Below, one piece after another: positions 45,246 to 57,372 of a stretch of DNA of 64,000 bases (positions are counted from its first letter, which is position 1; each line of letters begins with the position of its first letter). This DNA comes from Eretmocerus hayati. Lineage: Eukaryota > Arthropoda > Insecta > Hymenoptera > Aphelinidae. The notes beneath the pieces were generated by a model. The model searched no databases and was not told the DNA's origin. It worked only from the letters and a program-made list of their open reading frames with translations. Location of the stretch: positions 17,243,268-17,307,267 of the forward strand of contig CM056744.1 of the NCBI GenBank assembly GCA_029851415.1. Direction: 5' to 3'. Both the position numbers and the translations under genes were made by a program.

Positions 45246-47911
45246 GAGAGTCTTCAGAAGTTGAAAGTAGCAATGACTGCAAATTTGAGCTGCAGTGAAC
45301 TAATTTAAGTTTTGTGATAATTGATTAAACTTCGATAGTGTCAAAGTACATCAGTGAAATTACAATACATGAAAATGAATGAAGTTGTTTTTGTTCTACT
45401 TTTTTAAAGAAAAATGAATTCACATAATGAAACAATAAAGTTGAACCTCTCAAGAAACACAATTGGCATTTGGTATTTTGTGCCATTAGAAAATTATCAT
45501 ACAATGAGAATGAACAAGAAGTTGCCAATGAAATACATAGTCGTTGGTAATTCAAGATCTACAATACTGTCATCTCCCTCAATGATTTAATTTGAAAACG
45601 AGACTATTCCAAGAAGAGCTTTACTAATTATTACATCACAATTCGAATAATTCATTACGGAACGCGGATTATCTTGTCAACATTCCATTAATATCGTGTT
45701 ACATTCGTATCACGTCCAAGTTGCTACATACTGATGAGTTTTCTTACGCGAAGAATACGATACTTTGATATTTTAGAATTCAATTATCTTGAGCCATTCC
45801 ATTGTTTTCTCAATTATATTAATTGAGGAGACAATTTCTTAGCTCGAGGATCAGGAAAAAATATTTTAGAAAACAAAACCAGATTGGGTCAAGTGTATTG
45901 AGACTTTCTGTCAAAACCGAAGCGATTTCGATGATATAGTGTGAAGTAGGTAAAGACGAACATGGCCAGACAGAGGAGTTTTTTTACACTCGAGAAGTGC
46001 GTCGTTGGTCTACAAATTGTCTGGAATTCTCGTTGATTTTTGGTTCATAAAGTAGTAAGTTCGGGAGTGAATCAATTTTAGGAATTTTTTCGTCTCCATA
46101 CATAATTCACTAATTTAGAAATTTCCCAGATACACGTTGATAAATTGATCAATTCTCGAAACGTTGAACCGATTCGTCATGAGTTTTGAAAGTGTTCACC
46201 TGACTAATATGGTTGGTGTTAAATCGAAATAAACCCAAATAATCATGGATGAAGCCTTTCTACCCAGGCTACCTTGCTCTAAATTGATGAAAATCAAAGT
46301 TGAAATCGTGTCCCTCGCAATAGTTGCTTGGATTCATAAAAATGAGATGACCCTCAATTATTTAATTCTCATCTACTTACGCTAACGAAATATAGTCAAG
46401 CTCCAGTAATATTTTTACCAAATAAATTTTTGACTCACATTTTTGTCCTCCACAAAACAGGAAACGTTTTTCACACCAGTGTGATAATAACATGTTCCAA
46501 GGTGTCTCTATTTTGTATTAAGCCAAGCTCGTAATTGGAGGATAACAAGAATGATTTAATACTCAAAATTTTTTAACGTTAAACAATTTACTGAATCCCT
46601 CTCATAACCAATTTGACAGTCTGAGTAAACTCTATCGACAAATTTTTATTTGATTTTTTTTAAAAGATTCTGAGGGGTCGATTGAAAAACTCACGAGCAT
46701 ATATCAAAAATGATGCATCGAAGATTATAAATCATCAATCGAATCTCATCATATTTGAATCTTTAATCAGCAATAGAGGATGATAGATGCAACTTATGTG
46801 CGAAATCTAAAATTACATTTGTATCCAGTAAATTTCTGATTCACAACTTGAGTCATTTCTTTTATGGAAAGAATATGTGTCTACTCATACTAGTTGACAG
46901 ATTTTATGTTCATCCGATAGGCATCTATTATGACCAGAATATATGAGCTCACAAGTTTAACAGAGACATGAAAAATATGGTTCACACACCTTAAACATGA
47001 ATAAAAAGATCAATGACTACAATCATTTACATAAATCGATGAATAGTTGATGAATCGATTCATTCATGAAAAAATTCTCGTGCACATAAGGAACCAGGTA
47101 AATTTTTGAAACTCATACTTTACTCCTCTAGTCTCAAAGATAAATTTGCATAGTTCATTCATCATTAATTTAAAGATGATTCAGCGAGAGAAGTTCTTTC
47201 GCATTCTGCCGTGTAATTTTCTTCGTTTCACAAACCAGTAGTACTTTCGCAACTCCCCACGTGTTTTATGACATTCCATTGGTTGGGTCTTACGTTAGTA
47301 GCTATAAAATATATTCATCAAGTATTGAATTGTCTCATCTCAACCATAGAAAAATATTTTGTATCAAGAAGCTAGATTTTAGAAATTGGTTGGCCCTTTC
47401 TCAATTATCAAATCTCACTCTCCAATCTTCCAGGAATTTTTATCAAAAATCTCATAATGCATTTTCCATTGGTCAGTTTTTTTGTAAAATCAACCTCAAA
47501 ATCTCTAGATGGTTATAAATTTTCATAAGTAGGATGCCCATAATGTATGCAACGCTTGAATATAAGTGTCATTGGCGTAAAAAAAAAAGGGAAAAAATCG
47601 TTGATGAATCATGAACAATCGTGAGACGCATCATAATACTACTGTTCAAGCACGAGCTATATTGTGTATAGTGTAATAAGCCATTACCGATGGCTTGTTG
47701 ATTTCCATTCACAGTATCATTCAGTCTCTTCGAGGAAGAATGTCAAGATAATTGCTGCATACATCGGATATTGTACATCGAGTTGGAATCCGTTCGAATT
47801 ATTGCTCACAGATTTTTTATAGTTTTACAAGTGTGAATTAATGCGATTCCGTTGCAATGGACCAGGAGAATAAGAATTCTTCAACTCTTAGATTTTTTGA
47901 AAATAGTACAT
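45246..47911. other. AT-rich stretch with one exon-like segment
   Basis: No gene assigned. On the minus strand, about 46508-46438 reads like an exon: acceptor AATAG, frame with GTCYYHTGVKNVSCFVEDKN, donor GTGAGT. No partner exons were found. Confidence 0.25.
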
Positions 47912-48210
47912 TACGCAACAAGTGCGAGAAGGGCGATTTCCGCACAAGTTGCCGATCGAGTGTGAGAAGTAAAATTCACGCACAGTTTTTGAATTTTACG
48001 CACACCCAGAAGAGCACATTTACGCACGCTCGCGAAGCGAGCGTGCGTGAATGTGTACTTCTGGGTGTGCGTGAAGTTCAAAACTGTGCGTGAATTTTAC
48101 TTCTCGCACGAGTCGGCAACGAGTGCGGAAACTTCTCGCACGTGTTGCGTATATTATTTTTTGCAATTAGTGCGCAAAGTTGTATCACTGCGTCTACGTA
48201 AGCCGTGAAA

Positions 48211-48330
48211 AGGGCAGGGGGGACGGGGTCCGGGGCGGAGCCCCGGCGGGGGTGCAGGGGGCAGAGCCCCCGGCGGGGGTGCAGGGGGCAGAGCCCCCGC
48301 CGGGGGGTTCGGGGGGCGGAGCCCCCCGAC
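48211..48330 (+). repeat. GC-rich palindromic minisatellite
   Basis: Three to four units of about 27-30 bp built on GGGGGTGCAGGGGGCAGAGC followed by CCCC and related forms; every unit contains a palindrome with GGAG or AGAG at the centre. The last unit and its 3' flank match 1466-1560. Confidence 0.85.
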
Positions 48331-48725
48331 TGAAAAAAAATTCTGAAAATGGTCTAAAAAAGTCTTACTCTCATAAGTATTCCGTAGACACTGCACAATT
48401 CCAACCATAGTTGATTTTTGAATAATCAAAAATTCAAAGGTGTACAGATGAATAATTGGATCATTCCAAAAGAATCATTCACATTAATTGATATTCTTTG
48501 GTGAGTTATTAAATGACAAGTCTTTGAATTAGATTAGTCAGAATTTTTATGATTTCAATGACTTACCTACAAAATTCAAATAACTGAAGACAAGATTAGA
48601 GTTCTGAGCATTAAACTAAATATCTGTTTTCGTTGGTTGAGTATACACCATCATTAGAGCATACATTCAGAGTTTTTTCTAGGTTGATCAAAACTGAACA
48701 TCTCTTCGAACATCAGAATGGAATA

Positions 48726-49370
48726 GGGTGGTGGCACTAGTAGCCGCCCACCCCCAGTAGCCGCCCATTTTGACGTTGTTATTGCAATAACTAAGTATTT
48801 TTGGTCAGTATAAGTATTGTGAGTGTATGGGATCACAGTTGGACATGCCATGTATGGAATCAATGGGAAAAAATGTATGAAAAACGACGCAGTGAGTTTT
48901 GAGAATTTTTTTTCAGAGTCAGTGTGGAAAATAGCACTGTTTTGCCATATTAGCCTATACCTTTGTCAGTAAAACTACTTTCAGAAGAAATTCTCATAAG
49001 ACAAATTGGGAGTATTGAACGTTCCGGAACTTTTTGTATACGATAGATAAATGTTCAAAGAAGAGCTCCCAACGATCAGGAAAGAAAAAAAATATTTTCT
49101 CAAAAAATAAATGGGTGAGCGGCTACTAGCGCTGAGATGGGCAATTACTAGATAGGTGGGCGGCGACTAGCGATTTTACAATTATTTTTCCAATTGCTCG
49201 TCAATGATTGTCACTTCAATTTAACGCTCCAAAAATAATTCGACTGCATTCTTGAGCACCCAAAGTATATATGAGTTGAGGTTTTGAAGGCATAGAGTCA
49301 TCCCTGGATCTCCAGTAAAATTATAAATTTGTAATTTTCCTCAAGAGTGCGGCTACTAGTGCCTTCACCC
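48726..49370. mobile_element. TA-flanked iterated-motif element G, 645 bp
   Basis: Ends GGGTGGTGGCACTAGTAGCC and the complement of GGGTGAAGGCACTAGTAGCC; TA at 48724-48725 and 49371-49372. The motif AGTAGCCGCCCA or variants recurs five times in both orientations (48740, 48757, 49110, 49140, 49350). No coding capacity. It lies inside element J copy 2. Confidence 0.8.
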
Positions 49371-49977
49371 TATAAACTCATCAGTCATCTCTATCACGGA
49401 CATGCTTATTAAAAGAATGTGATTAGATGGTGGCGAGAACTGATTAAAACTTGGACTAACTAACTTGGAACGTTTTGGACCGTTCAGTTTCATGGATCGG
49501 AAAAGACTCTCGAGATCGTCAAACATCTCACAGATATGCCAAGTGACTTGTGCGAGAATTTACATTTACGCATTGCAATCTGTGCGAGAAATGAATTTCA
49601 CGCACAGTTCATCGGTGCGTAAATGTGAAACTGTGCGAGAATTCTTTTCCGCATTACTTCACGCATTGCTGATAATGAAGAGAAGTTGGATTTACGCACA
49701 ACTTTGCGCACGAAATTGCAAAAATTAATTTTTTGGTCATCTTTTTTTGGAGAATGAAGGATATCAGGTTTTGGCTACAGTGACATACATTGCGGTTGAT
49801 GGGCATGAATCGGAATCATTTTGTAATAACATATGAGAATAATGCAGTTTTCATCATTTTCTCTGAATATGGCATAATTCGATGGCACTTTGGAGTTTTT
49901 ACTAAAATCTGCTGGTCAAACAGAGTACTTCCCCAATTCAAATATACGATACCAAACTTGCTTTTGGCTGTAGGATT

Positions 49978-52900
49978 TAGGGCTGCCGCGATAATCGATA
50001 TTTTATCGATGTCGTCTCGCGATATAGATATTTTCGACAACGACATCGATACGATATGACTCAATTATCGTGAGTTCGACATCGACATCAACCAGACGAT
50101 AAAAGTTATCGGCCGACAATTTATCGCGAGATGTCGCGATATTGTCGTTATCGATGGTCATTTTTCTATTTTCAAGTAGAGATATTCTCATTTATCAAGA
50201 AATGAATGGAGCAAGTTTCATTTTCATGAATTTATTGATCAGAGCATTGAACGAAAGAATTAAAAAATTACACAACAAGGAATTAACTTACAGAATATTT
50301 CATTTTCTTTTCCTCAAACCACACACCGACTCTTTAAAAGAACTATTCACCCATGAGTAGATGCATAGCATCGCCCGTAATGATTCATAACTCAAGGAGC
50401 TTCTGTCGGGTGTAGCCACAGCTCCAGCATGAGAGAAAAGACGCTCCACTGGCACAGAACTTGGCATTATTGCTAACATATCTCGTGCCATGCTGGCAAG
50501 TATTGGATATTCCACAGCATGTGTTTTCCACCATCCTAAAATACTGGTACTAACCGGCGCCCTCGGAGATTCCAAGTACCGATCAATTTCAGTCCTCCAA
50601 TTGTCTGATTTACTCGATTCACAACCAACGTAAGGAGAATCCAAACCTGAGAAGTCGGCTTCACTTTCCGCCTCTGGAAGATTATCTTGGTTTGAGTCAT
50701 CCACTGAATACGATGCATAGTACTTCATTTTGTATATTTTCTCAAATTTTTTGACAGCATCGTCTTTGAGTAAAATTCCCCACTTGGTGAAATTGAAGCC
50801 AACTACTTTATGACGAGGATCCAGAATGAGAGAAACGACATAGATCCAATTGCACTGCCGATAATGTGCCAAGATTTTGTCGCGTCCTTCTTGGAAGGCA
50901 AGTAGAAGTTTTTCATCAGTGTGACTTCGGTCGGCCTTATTATCGAGCTCTTGCACAATAATTTCTATTTTGTCCACTAGCATATTGAAAACGACGACTG
51001 CTTTGGGTAAACTTGCATCTTTCTCTGCAGAGACAATCATAGAGACTTTCTTGAATAGTTTGAGAAAATCCAAAATTTGCTCAATGATGATCCACTCTGA
51101 TAATGACAAACGATATTTCCTCATATCACTGTTGTGAGACCATAACATTTCGAGTGCCGGCTTCATAGAGAACGCCACTTCAAGCATATCATAAGTACTG
51201 TTCCATCGAGTTGGAACATCCAGGATGGGTTTTAGGTACTTCAATTCAACTGCATTACAAAAATTTTTGATCATGATTGCCATTTGCTCAGATTTGCGAA
51301 TTTTTTTACAAGTAGAACGGATTTTGTCAACGGCATTCGAGACTTCATTTTTAGAATCTAGCCTTGTTTCGTCCTCATCGCGAAACAATTCCTCCTCAAT
51401 ATTTTCAGAGCCTGTCTCGTCGTGTACATAAATGAATTCATCTATGTCATTCGTATTCATCTCTCTCAATATGCGTTGAACGCCCAAGTTTAGAACATGA
51501 GCGAGACATTTGAAATGTTGATCTTCCACACTAAAAGCAAGCCCTTCTGATCGCATCAATTCGGCAAGCTCTGCTATGAACGTAGAATTGGCAGACATAT
51601 TATCAAGAGTGATGCCCTCGACTTGATCATGGATGTTGAAAAATTTGACTGTGTTAAAGAAAAATCTTGCCATATCTTTTCCCGTATGTTTACCTTTACA
51701 TTCGATGAGATCCAGAACAGTTGAGCGCATATTCCACTCATCATCTATGAAGTGAATAGTGATACCTAAATAAGACTGCATAGCTATTGACGACCAGCCA
51801 TCTACAGTGAAAGATTTGCGAGATTTGATTTTCTCCAAGACAGATTTTAGATTATTTTGCATTTTTGTAAACTCCGCCATGCATTTATCACGCATAAGCG
51901 TTCTTTTTGGCATCTTCGTCGTGGGATTAATCATATAGAAAAAATCATCGGACATCTCATCGTCAAAAAAATTGAAAGGCAGCTTCTTGTAGGCTAGGTA
52001 ACAAACTGTCATTCGGTCGAAGTCAATCGGACGTTTTTCCTGAAAATAACGAGATATCCATGAAGAAAGCTACGCAATTAGACTTTCCGCAATATTCATG
52101 TAAATATTGAGCTCACGATCACACAATCTTCCAGTCGCTTTTGTTTACTTTCTGCTTGACCCTCAAACAGCTGACTATGTACGTCTCGATGGTGATTTTT
52201 CAAATGATTTTTCAATCCGGACGTATTACCATCTTTTCGTTTTATTATCCGTGGAAATTCTTGAGGACATAACAAACAAACACCTTCTTTCTCTCCATCT
52301 CTTTCTTGATAACGGAAAAACTGCTCATACATCGATTTCGGTCTTGAATGTGTCACATCCAAGCCTTCACTGCTGGTCGACGGTTTTTGTTTCGCATTCG
52401 AGCTGCTTTTCACACGTTTTGTATACACTGTTTCACTATCAGAATTATCCGAATCAGACTTTTTTCGATCTCTTTTTTTTCCACTCGTTTTCGGCATCTT
52501 TTCATTCGAAATGAGAGCTCAATGTGACTTTCAAAGTATCCCAAAATCAAGCACGCCGGCCAAATCGAGACTATAGACTACCGATGTATATGAATATTCT
52601 GCCCGTCTTACGGAGATCGGTCGATGGAAGCGATCTCAGTCGTATCACGCGAGGATCTGTTGATATTCGATGGCCGAATATTCGAACGTGAGAGCATAAT
52701 TCAGATCATTATCAACAGATGGAGACTATGCTATCAATATGTCATGTTCCAACCCATGATACATTGTCCATATTTGTCCACTCTCGCTGAGTGGCGCGCT
52801 TTAATCGAAGAAATAGAAAAATTGAAGACGATATCGATAATGTCGACGAAATTATCGTTCGACATCGATACGACAACGATAATAGAGCTACGATATTCCA

Positions 52901-52994
52901 CGACATCGATAGCGATAACGATATCACGCTGGCATCACGACATCGACATCGATAATTGTAAAATGTCGTGTCGTCTCGTATCGCGGCAGCCCTA
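49978..52994 (-). mobile_element. Complete hAT transposon, 3,017 bp
   Basis: TIRs TAGGGCTGCCGCGATA and TATCGCGGCAGCCCTA are perfect complements. They are flanked by identical 8-bp target duplications GTAGGATT (49970-49977, 52995-53002), as expected for hAT. Both subterminal regions (49990-50160, 52820-52985) are packed with CGACATCGAT / ATCGATGTCG repeats, probable transposase sites. The transposase gene inside is intact, so this copy could be active or only recently silenced. Confidence 0.96.
50300..52497 (-). CDS. hAT-family transposase with BED zinc finger, 706 aa
   Basis: Cut-and-paste DNA transposase acting in the nucleus on the flanking TIRs. Exon 1 is 52497-52117 (127 codons) and exon 2 is 52039-50300 (579 aa and TAA); the 77-bp intron has GTGAGC and TTTTCAG and is phase 0. 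The N-terminus is basic and serine-rich, then a BED finger: CLLC ... HLKNHHRDVH (about residues 76-106). Catalytic RNase H-like residues are in the usual contexts: D207 in FTVDGWSS, D273 in ITLDNMSAN and E659 in SVPVERLFS. The conserved HFKCLAHVLNL block precedes the insertion domain, and the C-terminal dimerisation region has WWKTHAVEYPILASMARDML. No stop or frameshift was found. Which hAT subgroup it belongs to cannot be settled by eye. Confidence 0.95.
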
Positions 52995-53002
52995 GTAGGA
53001 TT

Positions 53003-53256
53003 ACAGCTGAATAAATTCCACTTAGGATGTGTGGACTACCATTCACATTCCCGTTCAATTTTGATAAAGATTACTGTTTCCAAAATTCCGCGAAATGGTA
53101 TGGTGAATAAATTTTCATTCCACTCTAGAAGTTCTCATTTTGTTGCCAAAGAATTATTGTTTTGAAGTGATGAGTTCTTACGAAAGTAGCATAATCATAG
53201 TAAAGTCGGAATTAATCCAAGTTATTGTGCATTTTAAAAATCATTTCGAGTTGACA
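53003..53256. other. Short spacer between hAT and element A copy 3
   Basis: AT-rich; nothing recognised. Together with the sequence left of 49970 it forms the empty-site flank of the hAT insertion. Confidence 0.4.
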
Positions 53257-53258
53257 TA

Positions 53259-54117
53259 AGGTAAGTGTACCCAACTTGCCCCCATTAAGCCATTTTCTTA
53301 ATAGCTCTGGCTCATCTCAAAATTTTCCAATGTACCTCAACTCATTTTAAAGCTTGTCTCAAGACCTTCGAAATGAATCAAAGTACGTCCAATTAAAATC
53401 AGCTGGAGTCAAACTGTTTGAATTCTCCCAAAAGATGATTTTTGAGAGTTCACAAAAGTGTGTACCCAACTTGCCCCCATCATTTAAAACCAAAGAGATT
53501 ATATACCAATGCTATATAATCTCTTTGTTTAAAACAATGTAAATCGGCGATAAAGTGCATAAAATCGCTTTGATCCGTTTTGATCAACGTGCAGAGACAT
53601 TTGTAGCTTTTAACTGGCCCAAAATACTGTGTCCGACCTATTTTGATGCGATAAACACGTTCTGAGGGGTATAAAAAAAGCCATACTGCACGCCTCCCCG
53701 AGATAACCATATGGGGGCATGTTGGGTACACTCCGATGGTACTTTGCTCATAAAATCGCACCAAATCTCAAAATTTTGCAAATCTGAAGAGAGGATTTTG
53801 AAGGTCTTGAGATAAGGAATCGAGTGCGCTAAGGTACATCATTGAGATTGGTTAAATAAAAATAAATTAGCACCAGTTTTAGTCGACGCGATTTCCTCGG
53901 TGATTTCTTAGCCGTGCAAACACGAAAAATGGAAAACTTACTTTATATTTTCTGGAGAACGCAGAAATGATCCGGGGTCGATGCAAACTACTTACTTCCC
54001 CATATTTTAACATAACAAACGTAAAAGAAAATATGCGGGAAGGTCCACGAAAGCCCATTTCTGAGTTCGGCATATGGGGGCAAGTTGGGTACAGGGGCAA
54101 GTTGGGTACACTTACCT
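53259..54117 (+). mobile_element. TA-flanked iterated-motif element A, copy 3
   Basis: Same orientation and order as the copy at 5745, very similar by eye, with TA at 53257-53258 and 54118-54119. It differs by a 37-bp palindrome inserted at 53491. Both ends carry AGGTAAGTGTACCCAACTTG. Confidence 0.87.
53483..53535. mobile_element. Minute palindromic insertion with 8-bp target duplication
   Basis: A 37-bp insert (53491-53527): CAAAGAGATTATATA, loop CCAATGC, and the exact complement TATATAATCTCTTTG. It is flanked by TTTAAAAC on both sides (53483-53490, 53528-53535). Element A copy 1 has a single TTTAAAAC at this place, which proves the insertion. An 8-bp duplication and CA-starting TIR suggest an end-to-end remnant of a hAT element. 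Confidence 0.8.
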
Positions 54118-54119
54118 TA

Positions 54120-57100
54120 TACCGGGTGCTCGTGATATCGAGGTGTGAAATTTTGATCGTGAGAACAACTCAAAATTTTCCACCACACTAATGTCTCAGA
54201 AATGAAAAACAAATTCGGTTATCGACTGAACTCCACATTGTTCAATTGGGAGAGATACCTCGAGAGATACTCAATTAGGAATAAGATTTCAATTGACTTG
54301 ACGCTAACCACATGATCAGATTGAAAAGAGTATTTTCTCAGCCTATCTCAGCTAATTGAAAGGGTCGACTGTTTCATTCATGCTCACAATAAGTACAAAA
54401 CGGAAGTTTAATGAAAATTCTTGACGCAGGCTTCGAGACATGATAAAATTTTCATTTTTCCTCGAAAAATATTATTGCATCTCCATCGATTGATGAGAAA
54501 CTAGATTCAAAGATTATTTTTAATCACTCCGAACTTAAAATGCCGCGTTCAAAATCGATTTTGAGGGTTTTTGTAATATACCGCGGTCAATACGGGAATA
54601 TATCATATCATATTTAGGAAATTTGGGAGTGGAATAAAATATTCAGAATTATTCAAAACAGATTTTGAATGGACTACTTGTCGACGACTCCCCGTTCGAA
54701 GTATCGACATTTGTGACATATTCTAAAACTCTTATAGGAAACTATCTTGTTGACAAAATGATCGAGTCTTGTAAAATTTTTGATAAGCAAAAAAATTTCA
54801 AATTTGACCAAATAGGTGATATTGTAGCAAATTTAGGCTCTATAAAATTTTTTTGACATTCCTCAAAGCATCAGAGAAAAGTCAAATTACCCCCTTCTCC
54901 AACCCTCAAAAAAAAACCCAAACAGAGTCTGGAAGTAACAGAAACCATACAAGCCAATGGACCACAAAATTTATGAGAAAAACAACGTTGTAAAGCCGAT
55001 AATGTAATCGCATCGCACACGTGACATAACAGGAATTTGCAACTCTGTACCGTACACTTGGCCAAACCTCCACCAAATCAAGTAATCGTGTACGTATATA
55101 TCACGATAGTCATACATTTATATACGGGTGGGCCTTACACTTACACATACTTATACAGAAATAGTGAGTCAGGAGACTTGCGAAGGCCTCACTTTCATTT
55201 TACACACTATAAGCGAGAAAATCACAAACGACCGGTCTCTCCATCTACAACGTTTGACACATTCATAAAATCCCGCGTGTTCAAGCATTTTTTCACAAGT
55301 TTTAAATGAAGGGTTGATATTATAGAGTCACGAAAACTTACCTGTTGTTATATTGTAGTGAAGGAAGAAAATTCAATCCTCAAATCGATCGAGGCTCCTG
55401 TAAATGTTAGGCTTAGCACTGGGTCAGACGTCACACACAAGGTTTATCGGCCTCGTGAAGAAATACTACGCCACGCTTGCGTAGCCTCACGTGCAAGAAA
55501 CACCACTGCCACTGTAATATTAAGGTCACCACGTGCGAGTGTTGTTAATTTGGATTTTGAATTTGGTGGGTTTTTTGAGCTTGCGAGCTTTTTGAAATTT
55601 TTTGCCTGATTCTGAGGGATTGTTTGGCTGTTTTGGGTCTGATGAGTATGGTCAATTATCTGAATGATTAGCACAATCAATCTTCAATTCAAAAACTTGA
55701 GGATTTGGTTTATCTTCAGGTCAATACGTGAAAAAGGTGGATTGGAATCCTAATTCTACCGAATGCATGAACCACAAACATAATAGAAGACTATTCAAAG
55801 TTTCGAACTCTCATAGACGTGAATTTTCCTCAGAACACAACAGTTTTCCCCCCAACTTTTGTTTAATTTTCCAATTTCTTCTGAAATTTAATACTTCTTC
55901 CCCATTTAAACTCCAATGATAACAACAAGAAGCAAGTAAAAAATTCTCAACTGTCTCAGAATTTCGATCTAATAAAAACACTACATATTCAATACTTTCG
56001 TCAAACCATAACACTACTATTCAAAAATGGTCGCAAAAATTCAAATCACAATTGAAAACCAGGAAATGCTACGGAAAAAAACAGCGCTGAGCACCACAAT
56101 CACGTAAGCGAACAATAAATCGCAAATTATAACGACGTATTTCCTCTTGTAGCAAAAAAAAAAAACGATGTAGATGATGATTGCGACTAGTCGTACACAG
56201 TAACCAAACACTCGTAAATAAAAATCTCACGAAAATATAATGATAATAATTCGAATTCTCTATTATAAACTAAAACACGCACCAGAATATAGGATAATAC
56301 TCGTGATATAGGATACATAAGCAGGTCGCAGGTGAAAACGCGCGCGTTGCTGAGCGAGGCTCGATTCAAACTGGCTCTGATGATGCCAAAGAGGTGAGAG
56401 TCAAGTCTCGAAACATGCCTACATAATAACGCCGTGTGCAGTTGTGTCCCACCACTTCTACAATAAAGAAACTCCTTTCCCTCTCTATACTTAGTTTGTA
56501 AAGTCAAAGGATTCGTATGTTGATTCGTAAACTCTCGCTCTCGATGCTTACTTTTTAGATCTTATTTTGGTTCCTGATTAGCCTCATTAGCGGGCATAGA
56601 ACCCACAGTGTTTTGGAGCCTATTTTTTGAGCGATCTATATACATTTTAATTTTTTTCAGTTTTTCGCTGTTGATCAGTTTTTGAGAGTTTTTTTTATGT
56701 TAAAATGAAAAATTCGGGATTCCAATGAAACTGTTGAGCCCATTTCAAATCAGATCTCCCACGCGAACTAAAAAGAAAAAAAAATAGATTTGCTTGACTG
56801 CAGCAGGCATCTATGGTTCTAAGAACATAATAAGATGGTATAATACGTATCTGAGCATTTAATATGGGATCGCTTTGTTTTTGAGCTCCATGATTTCTCA
56901 ATTCGAGTCTTTAAGAAGATATTCTGTGGAATTTTACCGCTTCACAACTTTGACCTTTTCTCTCGGTAAAAAATGATAGCACCCATATCGACTACAGTAC
57001 GTTCCAAATTCTCGACCGAACTGATTGCATTGCGTTTGTCATTTGTGAAGATTCTCCCAAGCTAGTAATTTTCTGTGGCAAAAAAGATAATCATGTTTTT

Positions 57101-57370
57101 GGAAAATCGAATTTCTTGTCTCCATCGTAAGTTATAGATTTTCCATAGATAACTCGGCCTATCTCGGGTAATTTTTTACATAATATATGCTTTGAGTTGT
57201 ATTTGATTATATACAATCAAAATTTGTATAAGTTTGTAAGTAATCTGATCATCAGATTATGATGTAACCCAACGATCAAATTTCTATACAGAATTGGCAA
57301 AAGAACAAACAATTCAACAAATCTCATAGAATACAATTTTAAGTCATTATCTGCTCGCTTCTGTCGAGTG
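54120..57370. other. Non-coding stretch of about 3.2 kb
   Basis: Contains an element K/L-like tail at 54530-54610. A plus-strand frame at 54665-54856 (MNGLLVDDSPFEVSTFVTYS ... stop) is mildly protein-like but unassigned. No other exon, RNA or element recognised. Confidence 0.3.
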
Positions 57371-57372
57371 TA

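Larger units (their letters stand above)
47912..49735 (+). mobile_element. Composite hairpin element J, copy 2
   Basis: Same plan as 939-1908: a 240-bp hairpin (47912-48151, TACGCAAC ends, centre GCTCGCGAAGCGAGC), then an inverted pair (TTTTTTGCAATTAGTGCGCA at 48157 with its near complement ending about 49735), the GC-rich block, and a second cluster of TTTACGCAC motifs near 49560-49720. It contains the insertion G at 48726-49370. Confidence 0.55.

Noticed and set aside
48154..48429. Proline- and glycine-rich open frames over the GC block
   Set aside because: Translation of the palindromic minisatellite on either strand.
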